Below are positions 30,222 through 39,780 of a DNA stretch of 64,000 nucleotides, piece after piece. Below the pieces are notes generated by a model. That model saw only the letters and a list, made by a program, of their open reading frames with translations. It had not been told where the DNA came from and made no database searches. Location: positions 62,001-126,000 of the forward strand of contig NZ_CP028136.1 of assembly GCF_003024155.1 (NCBI RefSeq), read 5' to 3'. This DNA comes from Christiangramia fulva (GTDB lineage Bacteria > Bacteroidota > Bacteroidia > Flavobacteriales > Flavobacteriaceae). The position numbers were made by a program, and so were the translations under genes. The first letter of the stretch is position 1. Every line of letters starts with the position of its first letter.

Positions 30222-31457
30222 TTGACAAAGATACTTCCCTTTAAAGCGGTAAGACCGGCGAGGCCCTTTGCGGGACTGGTAGCTTCACGCTCTTATGAAG
30301 ACTATGACGAAGATGAATTGAGGGCTCAGCTGGAATTCAATCCCTATTCTTTTCTGCATATCATCAATCCCGGCTATAAATTTCAGCATGAGATAGGCGG
30401 GGAAAAGCGTTTTGAGATGGTGCGTAATCGCTACCTGGAGTTTCTGGAAGACAATATTTTTATTCAGGAGAAGGAAGCCTGCTACTATATTTACCAGATA
30501 AACAGCAGGGAAGCCAGTTGCTGCGGGATCATTGCCGCCGCCAGCGCCGATGATTACGAGCAGAATATCATTCGCAAACACGAAGATACCATCGCTCACC
30601 GCGAAGAGCTTTTTAAAGATTACCTCAAGGTTGTTGGTTTTAATACGGAACCGGTGCTGCTCACGTATCCTGATAATGAGATCATTGAGGATCTAATGCG
30701 CAAGACCATGCAAAAGCGCCCCGAATATGAATTCGCCACTTCCAACAGGGAGATCCATAAACTATGGAAGATCTGCGATATGGAGAGCACGGGAAAAATA
30801 GCTTCGGAATTTGAAAAAATGGAGAAGCTTTATATCGCCGATGGTCATCACCGCAGCGCCTCCTCCTGGCTTCTGGCAAAAGAAAGCAGGGAGAAAAATC
30901 CCAACCACACCGGTAAAGAATCTTATAATTTCTTTATGAGCTATCTCATTACAGAAAGCAGTCTTCGGGTTTATGAGTTCAGCCGACTTATAAAAGACCT
31001 GAATGGTCATTCCAAAGAAGAATTCCTTATCCTGCTCGATGAGTGGTTCCGGATTGAAAATCGGGGTAAGGATCTCTACCGGCCTTCGAAAAAACATCAT
31101 TTCAGTATGTACCTCCATGGGGAGTTTTATTCGCTTTATCTGCGGAAGACTCAATACCGGTTCACCGATTCGCTGAGCAGCCTGGATTCAAATATTTTAT
31201 ATGAAAAGATCCTGAAACCCATACTCGGCATTGCAGACCTGCGACAGGATAAAAGGATTGAATATATTCCTGGGAGGAATGACCTCATTGAACTGAAAAC
31301 CCGCGTAGACAGCGGGGAGTTTGCCGTTGGCTTCGGAATGCTTCCGGCTGAAATTGAAGAAATTAAACAAATTGCAGATGAAAATTTGACCATGCCGCCA
31401 AAAAGTACTTATATTGAACCCAAATTGCGCAGCGGACTCACGATCTATGAATTTTAA
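30222..31457 (+). CDS. DUF1015 family protein
   Basis: A 411-residue protein of the DUF1015 family, widespread in bacteria and often annotated as an uncharacterised or HTH-containing protein. Recognisable parts are KILPFKAVRPARPFAGLVAS at the start, FQEKEACYYIYQI-like FIQEKEACYYIYQINSREAS, HEDTIAHREELFKDYL and the invariant LYIADGHHRSASSWLL. The GHHR motif suggests a catalytic or binding His pair, but no activity is established to my knowledge. The start codon is TTG at 30222. It is followed 68 nt later by the YggS-like gene, so co-transcription is likely. Confidence 0.9.
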   Translation: MTKILPFKAVRPARPFAGLVASRSYEDYDEDELRAQLEFNPYSFLHIINPGYKFQHEIGGEKRFEMVRNRYLEFLEDNIFIQEKEACYYIYQINSREASCCGIIAAASADDYEQNIIRKHEDTIAHREELFKDYLKVVGFNTEPVLLTYPDNEIIEDLMRKTMQKRPEYEFATSNREIHKLWKICDMESTGKIASEFEKMEKLYIADGHHRSASSWLLAKESREKNPNHTGKESYNFFMSYLITESSLRVYEFSRLIKDLNGHSKEEFLILLDEWFRIENRGKDLYRPSKKHHFSMYLHGEFYSLYLRKTQYRFTDSLSSLDSNILYEKILKPILGIADLRQDKRIEYIPGRNDLIELKTRVDSGEFAVGFGMLPAEIEEIKQIADENLTMPPKSTYIEPKLRSGLTIYEF

Positions 31458-31525
31458 TCGCGTAATACTAGCCACAGTTAACCCTACAGAACGGTAAATC
31501 CTGAATTCAGAAAAAAGGAACAAGG

Positions 31526-32185
31526 ATGGATATTTCAGAAAATATTAAAAAATACAGAGAGGAACTTCCCGAAAACGTCAAACTGGTCGCGATCTCCAAA
31601 ACCAAGCCCAATGAGGACATTCTCAAAGCTTACCGGGCCGGTCAGCGGATCTTTGGAGAGAACAAGATCCAGGAAATGACCGATAAGCAGGAAGAACTTC
31701 CTCAGGATATCGAATGGCATATGGTAGGCCATGTTCAACGCAACAAGGTGAAATATATGGCATCATTTGTGTCATTGATCCATGCCGTTGACAGTTTGAA
31801 ATTATTAAAAGAAATAAATAAAAGGGCGAAGCAGAACGAACGCACCATCAATTGTCTGCTTCAGATCAAGATAGCCGAAGAAGATTCGAAATTTGGCATT
31901 TCTAAAGAAGAAGCCAGAGAGATATTGGAATCTGAGGCCTATTCAAAAATGAAAAATGTGAGGATCATAGGCTTGATGGGAATGGCAACCTTTACCGATG
32001 ATGAGGAGCAGGTAAGGCAGGAATTCAGTTTCCTGAAAAAAGTGATGGATGAGTTCCAAAAAGATTTCCCGGAGCTTACCGAACTTTCCATGGGAATGAG
32101 CGGCGATTATAAAATTGCTGTGGAATGTGGTTCGACTATGGTTCGCATTGGAAGCAGTATCTTTGGCGCCCGAAATTATAATTAA
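31526..32185 (+). CDS. yggS: YggS-family pyridoxal-phosphate homeostasis protein
   Basis: A 219-residue PLP-binding protein (PLPBP/COG0325) with the TIM-barrel fold of alanine racemase but no known catalysis; it buffers PLP and affects amino-acid metabolism. The PLP Lys lies in VKLVAISKTKP, followed by GENKIQEM, WHMVGHVQRNK, MGLMGMATF-like IIGLMGMATFTDD and the phosphate-binding end MGMSGDYKIAVECGSTMVRI. E. coli YggS is slightly longer (234). An AAGGA sequence lies before the ATG. The next gene follows after 15 nt. Confidence 0.93.
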   Translation: MDISENIKKYREELPENVKLVAISKTKPNEDILKAYRAGQRIFGENKIQEMTDKQEELPQDIEWHMVGHVQRNKVKYMASFVSLIHAVDSLKLLKEINKRAKQNERTINCLLQIKIAEEDSKFGISKEEAREILESEAYSKMKNVRIIGLMGMATFTDDEEQVRQEFSFLKKVMDEFQKDFPELTELSMGMSGDYKIAVECGSTMVRIGSSIFGARNYN

Positions 32186-32187
32186 CG

Positions 32188-32194
32188 AAGGAGG
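32188..32194 (+). promoter_or_regulatory. Strong Shine-Dalgarno before a TTG start
   Basis: GAAGGAGG-type purine run (about 32187-32194) 6-7 nt before TTG 32201. Flavobacteria seldom use strong Shine-Dalgarno sequences, so this supports the TTG as the real start. Confidence 0.55.
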
Positions 32195-32200
32195 AATTAT

Positions 32201-33574
32201 TTGTACGCAATATTAGACATAGAGACTACCGGTGGCAAATACAATGAAGAAGGCATCACCGAAATAGCAATTTATAAGTTTGACGGAAACAGGGTTGTGG
32301 ACCAGTTCATTAGTCTTGTCAATCCGGAACAGCCCATTCAGCCATTTGTGGTTAACCTGACGGGTATCAATAATGAGATGCTGCGCAATGCGCCTAAATT
32401 TTACGAGGTAGCTAAACGAATTGTTGAAATTACCCAGGATTGTATCCTGGTCGCCCATAATTCAAAATTTGATTACCGCATCCTGAGAACGGAATTCCGC
32501 AGGCTTGGATTTGAATTTGAACGCAAGAGCTTGTGCACGGTGGAACTTTCCAAAAAACTAATTCCCGGAATGCCCTCCTACAGCCTAGGAAAACTGGTGC
32601 GTTCGCTGGGAATTCCGTTAAGCGACCGCCATCGTGCGGCCGGTGATGCGCAGGCAACCATAAAATTATTCAAAATGCTGCTGGCCAAAGATGTTGAAAA
32701 AGACATTCTGAAAGAGCATGTGCGAAAAGAGCCAAAAAGCAGTATGGATACAAAACTGGTCTATATTTTAGAGGATCTGCCTTCAGTAACAGGTATCTAT
32801 TATTTCCACGATGAGAATGGCGAGATCATTTATGTGGGGAAATCCAGGAATATCAAGAAAAGGGTCAATCAGCATTTTACCAATGAACATCCCAAATCAC
32901 GGGAAATGCAGAAAAAGGTCGCTTCTGTCTCTTATGAACCCACCGGAAATGAACTTCTGGCGCTTCTGAAAGAAAATCAGGAGATCAAAGAGATCAAACC
33001 CAAATATAACAATGCCCTGAAAAGGGATGTTTTCAGCCATGCGTTATACCATTATACCGATGATAACGGCTATATAAACCTGAAGATCGGGAAAGCTTCA
33101 AAAAATAAGAATAGTATCACCACTTTTGGAAGCCTGAAATCGGCTAAAAATACGCTTACGAACTGGGTGGAAGAATTCTCGCTTTGCGAAAGGCTTACCG
33201 GAATGCATTCGGGTGAAGGAAATTGTTTCAATTATACCATCAAAAACTGTTATGGCGCCTGTATTGAAGAGGAAACGCCCGAGGACTACAATGAAAGGGT
33301 AAAAGAGCTTATTGGGCGCTACTCCTACCAAAACCAGAATATGTTGCTGGTTGGCCGCGGAAGGGAAGTTGATGAAAAATGCGCTTTATTGATCGAAGAT
33401 GGCGAATTTAAAGGTGCCGGATATTTCAATTTGAACCATCAAATCAACAATCTGGACATTATACGCTCAATTATTACGCCCATGGATCACAACCGCGACG
33501 CTCAGCACATCATCCAGAGCTATTTGCGTAAAAAGCATAATTTCAAGATCATCCAATTATCAGTTCATGAATAA
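32201..33574 (+). CDS. DnaQ-type 3'-5' exonuclease fused to GIY-YIG nuclease with UvrC-like cysteine cluster
   Basis: A 457-residue two-nuclease protein. Residues 1-165 are a DEDDh exonuclease: DIETTGG (6-12), VAHNSKFDYRIL (84-95) and SDRHRAAGDAQAT (141-153). Residues 196-280 are a GIY-YIG domain: TGIYYF (197-202), IYVGKSRNIKKRV (210-222), LLKENQEIKEIKPKYN (255-270). Residues 329-354 hold four Cys (329, 342, 350, 354) spaced like the Fe-S ligands of UvrC. It lacks the UvrC endonuclease V-like and HhH domains. Such fusions resemble DnaQ-Cho proteins and suggest DNA repair or nucleic-acid end processing. It starts with TTG behind a strong Shine-Dalgarno and precedes miaA by 27 nt. Confidence 0.9.
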   Translation: MYAILDIETTGGKYNEEGITEIAIYKFDGNRVVDQFISLVNPEQPIQPFVVNLTGINNEMLRNAPKFYEVAKRIVEITQDCILVAHNSKFDYRILRTEFRRLGFEFERKSLCTVELSKKLIPGMPSYSLGKLVRSLGIPLSDRHRAAGDAQATIKLFKMLLAKDVEKDILKEHVRKEPKSSMDTKLVYILEDLPSVTGIYYFHDENGEIIYVGKSRNIKKRVNQHFTNEHPKSREMQKKVASVSYEPTGNELLALLKENQEIKEIKPKYNNALKRDVFSHALYHYTDDNGYINLKIGKASKNKNSITTFGSLKSAKNTLTNWVEEFSLCERLTGMHSGEGNCFNYTIKNCYGACIEEETPEDYNERVKELIGRYSYQNQNMLLVGRGREVDEKCALLIEDGEFKGAGYFNLNHQINNLDIIRSIITPMDHNRDAQHIIQSYLRKKHNFKIIQLSVHE

Positions 33575-33601
33575 GTTTTTATTTCTTTCAAAAACTTAAA
33601 G

Positions 33602-34510
33602 ATGAATAATATTTTAATCAGCATTTTAGGTCCCACGGCCATTGGGAAAACTGCACTTTCCATTGAGCTTGCGAGACATTTTAAAACCGATATCATTTCA
33701 GCCGATTCACGGCAGTTTTTTAAGGAAATGCATATCGGCACTGCTGTTCCCGAACCGGAAGAACTGGCGGCGGCTCCACATCATTTTATTCAGCATCTTT
33801 CAGTTGAAGAAGACTATTCAGTAGGTGATTTTGAAAGGGAAGCCATTGAAAAAATTACTGATCTCTTTAAGAAACACCGGGTCGTGGTAATGGCTGGCGG
33901 CAGCGGATTATATATTAAAGCCATCACCGAAGGACTTGATGATTTTCCGGAAGTCGACCCTTCCATTCGCGAAAAACTGAATGAAAATCTACAAAAAAAA
34001 GGACTCGACTGGCTTCAGAAACGTTTGTATATTCTTGATCCTGAATATTACAAAACTGCCGATGTACAGAATCCGCATCGGGTAATAAGAGCCCTGGAAA
34101 TCTGTTTGGCCACGGGAAAGCCTTTTTCGTCTTTTCTGAATAAAAATAGATCTGAAAGGGAATTTGAAACCATCAAAATTGGCCTTACTGCCGAGCGCAG
34201 CATCATTTATGACCGAATAAACCGAAGAGTGGATAAAATGATCGAAAACGGACTTGTTGAAGAGGCCCGGAAACTTTATCCTAAAAGAGATCTGAATGCA
34301 CTGAACACCGTGGGTTACAAAGAACTCTTTAATTATTTTGACGGAATTTGGACCTTAGAAACTGCAATTTCTGAAATTAAGAAAAACACCCGCAGATTTG
34401 CCAAAAGACAGCTAACCTGGTTTCGAAAAGACGAAGAAATACACTGGTTCGACTATAAAACCCCTCCGAAAGTAATTATTGCTTTTATTGAAAGAACTCA
34501 ACGCTTATAG
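33602..34510 (+). CDS. miaA: tRNA dimethylallyltransferase
   Basis: A 302-residue enzyme that attaches a dimethylallyl group to A37 of tRNAs reading UNN codons. The P-loop GPTAIGKTALSIELA (residues 10-24), ISADSRQFFKEMHIGTA, PHHFIQHLSVEEDYSVGDFE, VMAGGSGLYIKAI and QNPHRVIRALEI are all diagnostic, as is LNALNTVGYKELFNYFDG. Normal length. Its 3' end overlaps that of the convergent giant T9SS-cargo gene by 13 bp, leaving no room for a conventional terminator. Confidence 0.96.
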   Translation: MNNILISILGPTAIGKTALSIELARHFKTDIISADSRQFFKEMHIGTAVPEPEELAAAPHHFIQHLSVEEDYSVGDFEREAIEKITDLFKKHRVVVMAGGSGLYIKAITEGLDDFPEVDPSIREKLNENLQKKGLDWLQKRLYILDPEYYKTADVQNPHRVIRALEICLATGKPFSSFLNKNRSEREFETIKIGLTAERSIIYDRINRRVDKMIENGLVEEARKLYPKRDLNALNTVGYKELFNYFDGIWTLETAISEIKKNTRRFAKRQLTWFRKDEEIHWFDYKTPPKVIIAFIERTQRL

Positions 34511-37500
34511 ATCAATCTACGAATAACCTTTCCTTTATTGGTAATGATATTAAGCACGTAAACTCCTTCCTCAAGGGGAATGAGAATCATTTCATAAGAG
34601 TTTTCTTCTGTTGTAAAAGCCTTTGAAGAGATAAACCTGCCGCGATTATCAAAAACCTCTATCCGGGAAATACTAATATCTGCCGGCGTGGCGACCTTAA
34701 ACTCCCCGGAATTGGGATTGGGATAAATAAAGATATAATCTGAACCCTGTCCCGGTTTATCGCAAATTCCGGCTTCGGCGAATACTTTCACCACTACCTG
34801 CGCATGGCTTATGTTTCCGTTGTTGTCTTCCGCGGTGACCTCAACGGTATTTTCTCCCAGATCCATACAGGTAAACACATATTTGCTAAGCGTATAGGTA
34901 ACTTTTCCATCGCAGTTGTCATAAGAGCCGTTATTGATACCTGCAAAATCTATCGTGGCCACACCCTGCTCATTGAGATCTATACCTATATTTTTTACTT
35001 TGAGAACCGGAGCTTTTTCATCAACCACCTGCACCCTGATTTCACAGGAACCGTTGTTCCTTCCAGAATAGGAAAGAACTATCGTATTTTCCCCAATATC
35101 ATCACAGCTAAATAATTGCTGACTCACAGAAAGTTCACTGCCATCGGCATTTCCAAAATACAGATCCTCCATATTGAGAGCTGCTTCTCCGTCTTCATCG
35201 AGGGCAAGCACCACCTCCTGCGCACAGGTAAAATCCCCGAAATCATCGGGAACTACGGTAATGGTGACCATCGCGGTTTCAGAATTATTCTGGCCGTCGC
35301 TAACATGATAGGTAAAGAAATCCTGCCCGAAAAAGCCTGTTTCGGGAGTATATTCAAATGAACCGTCTTCATTTAACTGCAGATCGCCGTGGGAAACATC
35401 GGTATCGAGTATGGCGGTGATAGGATCAGATTCAGGATCGCTGTCGTTCTTAAGAACTCCCTCAGATGAATTTACGTTTAGCCCTACTCCCTCTAAAGTC
35501 TCATAATTATCGTCCCTTGCAGTTGGAGGCTGGTTCCCCTGTCGGTCAACGATCACCTTTACCGTAGTTTCACAGATCCCACTGTTTCCGGCCTCATCGG
35601 TTGCAGTTAGGATTACCGGAACTTCCCCTTCATCACTGGCGGTAAATTGGGTGATATTCATGCTGAAAGAAAGGCTCTCACTGCAGTTGTCATAACTGCC
35701 ATTATCGAGTTCGGCCGCATCCAAAGTAATTGTCTCCCCTTCCTGAAGGTTTATTTCATATCCATTTTTACAGATCACCACAGGATCCATCTTATCGCTG
35801 AGATTAAGAGTAAAGGAACAGGTAGCCTTTTCCCCATCTTTTTCCACGCTCAGTTCGATCTCTGTATTTTCACTGGTGATGATCGTTCCTGGTGACGGCG
35901 ACTGACTTACCTGTAATCCGTTGCCATTGATCACCTCAGCTTCCCCGGTAAAATCGGGTAATTCAAAAGCGCAGTTCTCATCGAATGAAAATTCTTTATC
36001 ACCCGGACAATTGATGGCCAGGTTTTCCACGATATTTATTTGCAGCTGAAAAGTGCAGAAATCAGAATTACCGGCATCATCTACCGCGGTTATTTTAATT
36101 TCGGTATCAGAAGTCACTTCGGTTCCCTCTGCGGGTTCCTGGATAATTTGGGACATTCCGCAGTTATCGCTAACGGTTACCTGGGAGGTATAATCGGGCA
36201 AGGAATAAGTGGTATTTGGAGCTATACTGACGGTTTGATTGCCGGGACAGTCGATCATGGGATCGGTATCATCTTTAAACTCCAGATACACATTGCAATT
36301 ATCGGTTTTATCATTATAGGTGGCGGTCACGGTGATATAAGGATCGGAATTAGGGTCGATTAAGGCCCCCGCTTCAGGATCCTGAGTGATCACAGCTCCC
36401 GACGGACTATAAGAGAGAATTTCAGAAAAATCAGGTACAAAATATTCACAATTTTCATTGGAATACACGCTGTAATTCGTGATACAGTCGATTTTTGGAG
36501 CTTCGGCTTCTTCAAGATTAACCATAAATGAGCAACTGCTTTCATTACCTGATCCATCTACTGCATATAAAGTAACTTCTGTAGTTTGATATATTACCGT
36601 TTGCACATCAGGCTCCTGCTTTAAACTGGCTACATAGCAATTATCATTGTAGGTAGCCTGCAGCACGTAATTAGGTAACTTAAAACCTTCTCCTGCTGCT
36701 ACTATTTCCGTTTGATCACCAGGACAGTTTATCGTGGGAAGAATATTATCCTCAGCAATTAATTTTACTTCACAGGTTGCTGTTTGATCCTCAAATTTAG
36801 CTGTAATTGTTAGCGTAAGTGAACCATGTACCTCAAAACCAGCTCCTATACTTTGGGTAACATTTGCCTCTGGAATATTTGTCTCTATTGTTTTGGCTAT
36901 ATCAGGAATGAGGTACGCACAATTATCATCTACCTCGAAAGTCTGAGCACCAGGACAGTTAAGAATTTCCAGCTTGGTTTCTTTAAAAAACTCTATTTTA
37001 AAATTACATCCCGACTGATTATTTTTTTCGTCTAAAACAGTAAGTTCTACTGTAGTATCCTTGTCTATAATGGTCCCCATTTTGGGAGTTTGGGTAATCG
37101 TAAAGCTTTCTGAACAATTATCTGTTATTACTATGTCAGCAGTAAAATCAGGAATTTGGTATTCTTTCTTATCGGTATAAGGAACTTTTATAGTTTCTGG
37201 ACAAGTTACGGTCGGTGGGATTTGATCTTCCAAATCTACCGGAAAGGAACATTCTCCAACTTTATCACCACCTTCGCCATCAAAAACTTCGATGGTGACA
37301 TTTAATATATTCCCCGACCTTGTGGAGCTCTGCACAAAATACGGAGTTGAAGTAAAATGTTGAAAATTTGTGATTTTACCCGAATAATCCGGAACTATAT
37401 AATCACAATTTTCATCCAATTCCAGTACGGTTCTCTGATTGGGGTCAGGACAATCGAAAGTTGGTGATTCGGCTGAAGCTTTAACGGTAACTATGAAAGA

Positions 37501-38847
37501 GCAGGTACTTGAATTACTAAAATTATCAGTTGCCTGATAGGTCACCTTTGTATCACCTATTGGGAACTGACTCCCTGAAGCAAGACCGTCTATTAATTCT
37601 AAAGTATATCCACAAGCATCTGAAGCTGTAGGAGCGGAATAAGTTACCGTTGCATAATTTTTCCCAGGATCGGTATTCTGTTCGAAACTATTCGGACATG
37701 TAATTTCTGGAGGTGTTATATCGAATGCAGGTGTACGTTGATAGATTTCAAGGTCAAATTCTAACTTTGATGGTGCGAAAGTGTGTATTCTAATGAAACC
37801 AATTTTTTCATCAACATGAGTTCCGAAAATTTCAGAATCATCAATATACATCCTGTCACAATGATTAAATGCTATATCTAAAGGGAAGTGGATTTCTTCT
37901 TTATAAAAAGTTTTAAATTGATAATTTGGGGAGAATATTTTTACACCAAAAACCTGATCTTGAACTGCATCATACAATGTATGAGCAACACCATACAAAT
38001 AAAAAAAATCATCCGTGGAAGTTATAAATTTACCAAAATCTATTCTCCCTGCATATTCGATAACATGAATAAAATCGAAATCATCGATTACAACGCTACC
38101 CGGAGATTGAATATTAGATAATTTCCCTTTTGGGGATAAATTAGAATCAAAAATATACACACCAGGGCTTCCTCCTCCTTCCTGGCTAACATATACATTC
38201 CCTTTCGAATCGTTGGCAATTCTATAAGGAAGTGTAACATTATTATTTACCTTAATTGCGGCCCCGGTTGCCTTATCAACTATACGGATTCTGCTGGAAG
38301 GTGTACTTTCTGGCCCTTTTTTTCCATCATTATATTCAGCTATATAAACATAATTTTCATCTACATCAATTCCCATTGGCCTGAAATAAGAGGTAAGAAT
38401 TGATCTAATATAGTTTCCATTGGAATCATAGATTTTAACCTGACCATTATCCGCCCATGTATCACCTCCCGCAAAAAAATCAGCTATATAAATAAAACCA
38501 TCTTCATCTACAGCAATATCAAAAGGGCTACTTAATCCGGTAATGAAATTTGATTTTACCAAATTTCCATCTGCATCTCTTTTTTGAACTCCACTTCCAA
38601 AAGTAAGTACATATACAAAGTTTTGTGGTCCTGTAGCAATCGCTATGGTGAGATCATCAGAATTCAGCTCACTCGTGCTTACAGTAGGTAAATCTACATG
38701 ACTTAGGTGAGTATAAGTGGGAGATGTATTTTGGGGGGTTTGTGCCTGAATAGACTTTAAAATAAAGAGAAAAAAAACTAAAAAGAAAACAAGGCAATTC
38801 TTTAATGAAAAGCCCGCGCTACCACATTTTCGGTCTTCTTTTTTCAC
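34498..38847 (-). CDS. Giant secreted HYR-repeat protein with T9SS C-terminal sorting domain
   Basis: A 1449-residue extracellular multidomain protein. A signal peptide (hydrophobic LVFFLVFFLFILKSIQAQ, ending near residue 36) is followed by a beta-propeller-like NHL region (~50-360: FIYIADFFAG, GNVYVSQEGGGSPGVYIFD). Then come a canonical HYR domain (PPEITCPNSF...TYSAPTASDACG) and about four copies of a ~160-residue HYR-derived pair with paired Cys and recurring (N/D)CPG and DNC motifs. A cadherin-like/Big module follows (PPTARDDNYETLEGVG; FEYTPETGFFGQDFFTYHVS), then two further Ig-like modules. The type A sorting domain starts IYPNPNSGEF and ends VIRRLIYKR. The start is GTG. Probably a surface adhesin or matrix protein. 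Confidence 0.92.
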   Translation of the reverse strand: MKKEDRKCGSAGFSLKNCLVFFLVFFLFILKSIQAQTPQNTSPTYTHLSHVDLPTVSTSELNSDDLTIAIATGPQNFVYVLTFGSGVQKRDADGNLVKSNFITGLSSPFDIAVDEDGFIYIADFFAGGDTWADNGQVKIYDSNGNYIRSILTSYFRPMGIDVDENYVYIAEYNDGKKGPESTPSSRIRIVDKATGAAIKVNNNVTLPYRIANDSKGNVYVSQEGGGSPGVYIFDSNLSPKGKLSNIQSPGSVVIDDFDFIHVIEYAGRIDFGKFITSTDDFFYLYGVAHTLYDAVQDQVFGVKIFSPNYQFKTFYKEEIHFPLDIAFNHCDRMYIDDSEIFGTHVDEKIGFIRIHTFAPSKLEFDLEIYQRTPAFDITPPEITCPNSFEQNTDPGKNYATVTYSAPTASDACGYTLELIDGLASGSQFPIGDTKVTYQATDNFSNSSTCSFIVTVKASAESPTFDCPDPNQRTVLELDENCDYIVPDYSGKITNFQHFTSTPYFVQSSTRSGNILNVTIEVFDGEGGDKVGECSFPVDLEDQIPPTVTCPETIKVPYTDKKEYQIPDFTADIVITDNCSESFTITQTPKMGTIIDKDTTVELTVLDEKNNQSGCNFKIEFFKETKLEILNCPGAQTFEVDDNCAYLIPDIAKTIETNIPEANVTQSIGAGFEVHGSLTLTITAKFEDQTATCEVKLIAEDNILPTINCPGDQTEIVAAGEGFKLPNYVLQATYNDNCYVASLKQEPDVQTVIYQTTEVTLYAVDGSGNESSCSFMVNLEEAEAPKIDCITNYSVYSNENCEYFVPDFSEILSYSPSGAVITQDPEAGALIDPNSDPYITVTATYNDKTDNCNVYLEFKDDTDPMIDCPGNQTVSIAPNTTYSLPDYTSQVTVSDNCGMSQIIQEPAEGTEVTSDTEIKITAVDDAGNSDFCTFQLQINIVENLAINCPGDKEFSFDENCAFELPDFTGEAEVINGNGLQVSQSPSPGTIITSENTEIELSVEKDGEKATCSFTLNLSDKMDPVVICKNGYEINLQEGETITLDAAELDNGSYDNCSESLSFSMNITQFTASDEGEVPVILTATDEAGNSGICETTVKVIVDRQGNQPPTARDDNYETLEGVGLNVNSSEGVLKNDSDPESDPITAILDTDVSHGDLQLNEDGSFEYTPETGFFGQDFFTYHVSDGQNNSETAMVTITVVPDDFGDFTCAQEVVLALDEDGEAALNMEDLYFGNADGSELSVSQQLFSCDDIGENTIVLSYSGRNNGSCEIRVQVVDEKAPVLKVKNIGIDLNEQGVATIDFAGINNGSYDNCDGKVTYTLSKYVFTCMDLGENTVEVTAEDNNGNISHAQVVVKVFAEAGICDKPGQGSDYIFIYPNPNSGEFKVATPADISISRIEVFDNRGRFISSKAFTTEENSYEMILIPLEEGVYVLNIITNKGKVIRRLIYKR

Positions 38848-38853
38848 AATCAG

Positions 38854-38868
38854 GGCATTTGGAATGCC
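38854..38868 (-). promoter_or_regulatory. Small hairpin in the leader of the giant secreted protein gene
   Basis: GGCATT and AATGCC pair around TGG, 6 bp before the GTG start at 38847. TATCTTTA at 38870-38877 (minus strand) is one base off a -7 box, so the hairpin could lie at the very 5' end of the mRNA, beside the ribosome entry site. Confidence 0.4.
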
Positions 38869-38953
38869 GTAAAGATAAGATTTGTAAGAAAACAGGTCTT
38901 AATTTTATGTGAAGTTTCACAAATATCTATGCTTCAGGTATATGCGAAGATAT

Positions 38954-38967
38954 GCCGGTAAGCCGGC
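38954..38967. other. GC-rich 5-bp hairpin in the 38848-39053 intergenic region
   Basis: GCCGG and CCGGC flank TAAG. It lies between the response-regulator terminator candidate and the start of the secreted protein gene; function not evident. Confidence 0.4.
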
Positions 38968-38996
38968 GGGAGTATAATTTTTCTTAAGGTCATGCC

Positions 38997-39021
38997 GCGT
39001 CACGGCTTCCTTCCGTGACGC
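38997..39021 (-). terminator. Candidate terminator of the two-component operon
   Basis: GCGTCACGG (38997-39005) and CCGTGACGC (39013-39021) form a perfect 9-bp GC-rich stem with a 7-nt loop, 32 bp after the response regulator stop. The following minus-strand sequence is only weakly T-rich. Confidence 0.6.
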
Positions 39022-39053
39022 AACATTTCCCGGGAAACTGAATATTCTGGATT

Positions 39054-39776
39054 CTATGCTTCGGTTTCTTCCTTGTTTTTTACTACAAGTCTAAAGCCTT
39101 CTCCGTGGATATTCAGTATTTCCACATTTTCGTCTTTTTTAAGATACTTTCTAAGCTTGGCGATATACACATCCATACTTCTGGAAGTAAAATAGTTATC
39201 GTCTCTCCAGATCTTGGTAAGTGCCAGCTCTCTTGGCATTAGATCATTTTCATGTAAAGCCAGTAATCTTAGCAATTCGTTCTCTTTAGGTGATAATTTT
39301 TGAGGTTCTTCATCCCTGAAGGTCAAAAATCTCAATTTTGAATTCAGGTGAAAATCACCGATCTCAAATTCGAACTGCTTGCTGTCAGCCACGCTGTCGG
39401 TCGCCTTACGCTGCATGATCGCCTTGATCTTCATCAACAGCACTTCGCTGTCGAAGGGTTTGTTTAGATAATCATCAGCTCCAACCTTATATCCTTTAAG
39501 AACATCTTCCTTCATCGCCTTGGCGGTAAGGAAAATGATCGGAATTTCCTCATTTTTATCTCTTATTTCCTTGGCCAGCGTGAATCCGTCTTTATAAGGC
39601 ATCATCACATCGAGAATGCAAAGATCGAAATCGTCTTTTTTGAATTTTTCGAATCCTTCCATTCCGTTTTTCGCATGAGTGACCTCATAATCATTCATGG
39701 CCAGGTAATCTTTTAGAACCGTTCCGAAATTCGGATCGTCTTCTACTAATAGAATTTTCTTGTTTTCAGTTTCCAT
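39054..39776 (-). CDS. rprY: OmpR-family response regulator, RprY-like
   Basis: A 240-residue response regulator. The receiver domain has the acidic pair ED-D (VEDDPNFG, residues 11-18), the phospho-acceptor Asp56 in LCILDVMMP, a Thr/Ala switch in FLTAKAM and the conserved Lys in LNKPFDSE. The C-terminal winged helix (from about 140, FHLNSKLRFLTFRDEEPQKL; ENELLRLLALHEN) binds DNA. It is 4 nt downstream of the kinase gene and should be phosphorylated by it. Bacteroides RprX/RprY is the closest named system I recognise, so the symbol is by resemblance. Confidence 0.9.
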   Translation of the reverse strand: METENKKILLVEDDPNFGTVLKDYLAMNDYEVTHAKNGMEGFEKFKKDDFDLCILDVMMPYKDGFTLAKEIRDKNEEIPIIFLTAKAMKEDVLKGYKVGADDYLNKPFDSEVLLMKIKAIMQRKATDSVADSKQFEFEIGDFHLNSKLRFLTFRDEEPQKLSPKENELLRLLALHENDLMPRELALTKIWRDDNYFTSRSMDVYIAKLRKYLKKDENVEILNIHGEGFRLVVKNKEETEA

Positions 39777-39780
39777 ATAT

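Noticed and set aside
30762..31154. 130-residue minus-strand open frame
   Set aside because: Antisense to the DUF1015 gene; no recognisable motif.
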